Shown in pieces: positions 60,488-64,000 of a stretch of 64,000 nt of DNA. Source of the stretch: Hygrophila difformis (Eukaryota > Streptophyta > Magnoliopsida > Lamiales > Acanthaceae). The stretch spans positions 60,133,628 to 60,197,627 of the forward strand of contig JAOANR010000003.1 of the NCBI GenBank assembly GCA_030278955.1, in the 5' to 3' direction. A program made the position numbers and the translations under genes. Under the pieces are notes generated by a model. It was not told the origin of the DNA, did no database searches, and saw only the letters and a list, made by a program, of their open reading frames with translations. Within the stretch, counting starts at the first letter, position 1. Every line of letters begins with the position of its first letter.

Positions 60488-60852
60488 ATGAGTCGAAAGT
60501 GGAACTACACAGTTGTGGCCACTCCTCCCACGTCTCAATCGGTGTAGCGGTTGAGGGGGAGACCACCGTCTCGGCAGTTGTGGCCACTCCTCCCACGTCT
60601 CAATCGGTTAACCCTGCGGAGCTTTCTGGAATCTCTACTTCAAAAGGGGCGACGGAGTTGCAATCTCAGTCCAAATCAGTCATGGAGTCTCCCTCTAATC
60701 TGAAGACTCTTGCTACTACCACCTTTGTTGCCTCTGGTTCAAAGAAATCCTCCAAGAAAGGTAAAAAGGGTTATAAGAAACCCTCTGGTGTTACTAATGT
60801 TTCTGTTTTAGGAAAAGGTACACCTCAAGCCAACACTGAAGTAGGAGATTGA
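60488..60852 (+). pseudogene. Retroelement leader/gag remnant
   Basis: ATG at 60488 follows the LTR and primer site but its frame stops at 60547. A 34-bp direct repeat (60510-60543 and 60575-60608, offset 65) changes frame. The later frame to 60852 encodes a Ser/Thr/Lys-rich stretch with KKSSKKGKKGYKK. I do not recognise a named domain. Confidence 0.4.
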
Positions 60853-63560
60853 AACTTTTGACAAATTTCGTCAACACGAGTATTTTTATAAAATATATCA
60901 GGATTGAATTTATTGAATGAAAGGAGTTATGATTCATGGGAAGGGGTTTAAGAATTTTATTACTCATGAGGGGAAACTTGGAGTTCAGACGGCGTTATGG
61001 ACCTCCCCGGTATGAAATCTTCGACAATTTCGTGCCTTGAAGATCCTTGCCATGAAACTTTTGACAAGTTCCCACTACATGAGTATTTTCTGAAAAATCA
61101 TAATCATGGTGTTCAATTTTATTTAAAGAAACCAATTTATGAAGGCGGAGTGGGGATTAGGGATATATTTATAAGTTGTCACGTTTTTATTACTCGTGTT
61201 AAGAAACTGTGCCCCCGAAAGCGCACGGAGTCAAAAATTGCAGTATTTATAGTAAGTACCGGATCGTTCACTGGAGGATGTGCGATAGAAGCAGGGCCCA
61301 CATCGTTTACTAAGATTTTCCACTCGGTTACTCGCTTCAAGTTTGTGTTTGATCTATCAACTACTTGACATAATTTAAACTAAGTTAAGAAAGCAATTAA
61401 AATAAAGCAGATAAAATTATTCTAGAAAGCGAATTGAATTTAATCTAAGAAAGCAATGAAATTATTTCTAAGAAAGCGATAAAATTAATCTAAGAAAGCA
61501 TATTTAAAATGAGACAGAAGGGACAGGAAGAAAATAATAAAAATTGGACAAGATTCAGATGAAACACAGTTAAACTTCCATTTTTAATACACAGATCTTT
61601 GCTTGGGATAATCCATCAGTTAGCTAACTCTCATGCTTCCTATACCATGTTCCCTTTAACAGACAGGTACTTACAGTACAGATTTACATGCTCTTAAGAA
61701 AACATAATCTAAGATACCACAGACTCATAACTCCCTTCACAGGCCTTGCAAAGTTATACTATTTATCTGTGGTGGACAAGCAACACCTGACAAATCATTA
61801 GTTGAAGTGTCAAGTACAGCTATCATTCCCCCATGTCACACCCGAAGATTCTAATCAAGCCCTGAACTATCCCTTAACTATCAGTCCTAGTAGCAGTTAC
61901 ACAACTCTCAATACAACCGAGTGACCTCTAACGAAAGCATTTAAAAGAAAGCGATAAAGAAAGCATTTAAAATCCTATCACTCGGAGGTTTTTGAAAGTC
62001 TGACCCTGGTAGTAAAAGAAAGCCCCCAGTCAGAATGACCGGATGTGGATCAAGAATTCCCTATTCTCGGTGAACCGCTCGCAGTGTTCACTTCCCGTCG
62101 GGTGGTTATGAGATACAAACTAATGAAACGAACTAATATATTAGTTCGTTCCGGATGCACTCACTCAGGACTCAAAAATAGGCTCTGGCAGAAGAGGATA
62201 GCAGTTGAAAGGAACTCAACCCTATCTTAGAAAATAACCAAGGCCTATGTATTGTTCCTCTAGAATTATCTATCACACCGTATTTGAATCCAAGTGGACC
62301 CCATCTCAGTGTGATATTTAATACCAGATTTCCAACGCAAAGCAATTTTGGAAAATAATAGATGTTTGAAAATCATTCCCTAAACAGGTACTAGACTCTC
62401 AATAAGAACACAGACCCTTTCAGTCTAGGTGAGACCTAATCGCTGACTCTGCTTCTAATTTCCCAAAATCAACCCCCAGTCGGATATGAATTAGTCATAA
62501 ATGTGGAATTTATCCCTTACTCAGATCCGGATTTTATAAATGAATTTTTGTTGGAAATTTATCGTGAGACATCTGATTTAAATCAAGACTTCTATGTCCA
62601 AGGGAAGGATCCCAAAATAATATTGACCATAATATTTACATAATAATATCATGCATAATTATATATGGAAGTGTAAAATTAAATTAACCCAAAATATAAG
62701 GTGGGTTTAGACAGAAGTTGGTACACAGAGATGAAATAGCCGGAGATGAGAAGAATTTATTTTGGCTAAAAAGATGACAAAAATAATCAGGATTATCCGG
62801 ACTGCAAACATCTGCTATCCAGGTCCTGATTGTTCCAGGTAGGATGATTTTTAGATAGTGGAATTCCCTAAATGACAGTTGCCGCCGTCATCTTAGACCT
62901 CCACTATCCGTGAAATTGGAAGTAAAAACCCACATGCTCTTTTATTGCAAAAATTATTAGATCACATTGGCATATATCATCTAACATTACTACAGCTCCA
63001 GATTCGGGTTTGAAATTAAAATATAAGAAAAGAAAACTGTATCCGGATAGGAGTCAGCTGAGCAGCTATTATAATCCCGGATGGACGAACCGCCAAGGCT
63101 TCCACCGACCACTATCCGGACCATGCAAAATAACCTCTAGTAATTAATATACAGACCACGAGCTAGTTTATCCGTGTGGGAATACCCGCCAACATTAGTC
63201 TGTTATATCTCTTACTAGTTGTTTCACACAACACGGGTAAAGACAAAATAAGTAAAAGAAAAGATTTTTGGTCCATCTTGTATGAGAGACATTGGTCTCT
63301 CATGCAAGGGTATGGAAATTAATCCATAGTTACTCTTTATGTCTAAATAATTACTCATTCCATAATTAATTAATTAATTACAGTCCAGATTATATACTTA
63401 GATCATTAGAGTTAAATTTTTGTAGAAGAATATTTTAATGGAAATTGAACAAAGTTCTTTATATTAGATTAATCATGGGTTGAGATCATTAGATTTCAAC
63501 CTCAAAATATTAATATAAAGGTTCAATTAATTAATGGGGTGAGATGGAGAATAAAAATTT
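60853..63560. other. Unclassified repeat-like DNA
   Basis: A diverged direct repeat (GAAACTTTTGACAA...CGAGTATTTT near 60853 and CATGAAACTTTTGACAAGTTCC near 61051) codes for HETFDKFPLHEYF in one copy. From 61380 to 61530 TAAGAAAGC recurs about five times, and again near 61940. 62580-63330 has paired ATCCGGAT/TATCCGG words. No LTR borders, gene or tRNA could be fixed. It is probably the interior of a non-autonomous retroelement that continues past the window. Confidence 0.4.
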
Positions 63561-63569
63561 GGCAAAAAA

Positions 63570-64000
63570 AAAGTGCTGAGCCTGTCGCGGAACAGAGTTT
63601 GTGTCGCGGACCGTGGGTCCGCGACAGGGGTTTCACGACAGAGAGGTGGGAAATAAGAGAAATGGATACTTTGAAAATTAGGGTTTTCCCGTCGCTAAAT
63701 GTAACTCCTGTCGCGAGGCATGGCCTAGCGACTGGAGTCTAGCGCCAGGAGGTTCAGAAGTTAAAATTTAAAGCCAGTCGCTAACCATAAAGTGTGGCGC
63801 GAAACGTGGTTCCGCGACAGGGGGGTTAGCGACTGGGGTTTTCAGAAATTGACCAAGGCATAATTTTCCAGTCATGAAGTTGAAATTGTGTCCTGAACCA
63901 TGGGTTCAAGACAGGATTTTCATGACTGAAGCACTCGGAAGAGAAATTACAAAATTTTGATCCCAGTCGCTAGACTAAAAGTGTGTCGAGAACCATGGGT
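63570..64000. repeat. Tandem array of nested palindromes
   Basis: Five units centred near 63614, 63721, 63807, 63901 and 63996 (about 86-107 bp apart). Each has an inner palindrome around ATG or GTG (for example GTCGCGGACC-GTG-GGTCCGCGAC) and an outer pair such as CCAGTCGCTAACC...GGTTAGCGACTGG. The last unit is cut by the window end. Confidence 0.85.

Noticed and set aside
63570..64000. CRISPR array
   Set aside because: This is plant nuclear DNA, and the units are drifting nested palindromes without distinct spacers.

Overview
This is nuclear DNA from a flowering plant, most likely a eudicot. The genes have many short introns with GT-AG borders. There are two nuclear tRNA genes, plant-specific gene families (calcium-dependent protein kinase, dirigent protein, PCC13-62 desiccation protein), and dense Copia, LINE, hAT, CACTA, Stowaway, Mutator-like and SINE repeats. 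I cannot name the species; an asterid is only a guess.

Layout. The first 21.5 kb is almost all retrotransposon: a Copia element cut by the window start (1-4707, minus), a LINE 3' fragment with a perfect 13-bp target duplication (4853-5170), a broken long LINE (about 5265-8945, plus), a decayed Copia element (about 9452-14851, minus) and a very young Copia element with one intact 1338-residue polyprotein (15993-21507, minus). The young element sits inside a dead PCC13-62-type desiccation gene. From 21.7 to 26 kb lie small DNA transposons and SINEs, several nested. From 26.5 to 33.5 kb two tandem copies of a six-exon membrane-anchored glutathione peroxidase lie on the minus strand. From 33.7 to 38.6 kb are hAT and CACTA elements and an odd LTR-retrotransposon derivative whose two ends are inverted copies of the same LTR end. 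Genes then become denser: a dirigent protein (38966-39526), a solo LTR, tRNA-Gly(TCC), an eight-exon CDPK (41221-43963), a CPBP/CAAX-type intramembrane protease (47294-49967), tRNA-Leu(CAA) on the minus strand, and a 16-exon AAA+ ATPase of the DAA1 type (53254-58380). The last 5.5 kb is unclassified repeat, ending in a tandem array of nested palindromes cut by the window end.

The genes are not an operon or a pathway; they are separate plant housekeeping, stress and signalling genes set among transposons. I joined exons by reading frame and splice sites; all four spliced gene families give complete in-frame proteins (197/196, 494, 379 and 823 residues).

Most worth a second look: the second peroxidase has lost the cysteine expected to resolve the catalytic disulfide (Cys to Ser); the LTR derivative with inverted U3 ends and a possible GTATA target duplication; the tandem array of nested palindromes at the right edge; the Mutator-like element filled with TTTCAGCGAC-type motifs; and several insertions dated by exact empty sites in this same window. 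I found no evidence for a wholly new gene system.
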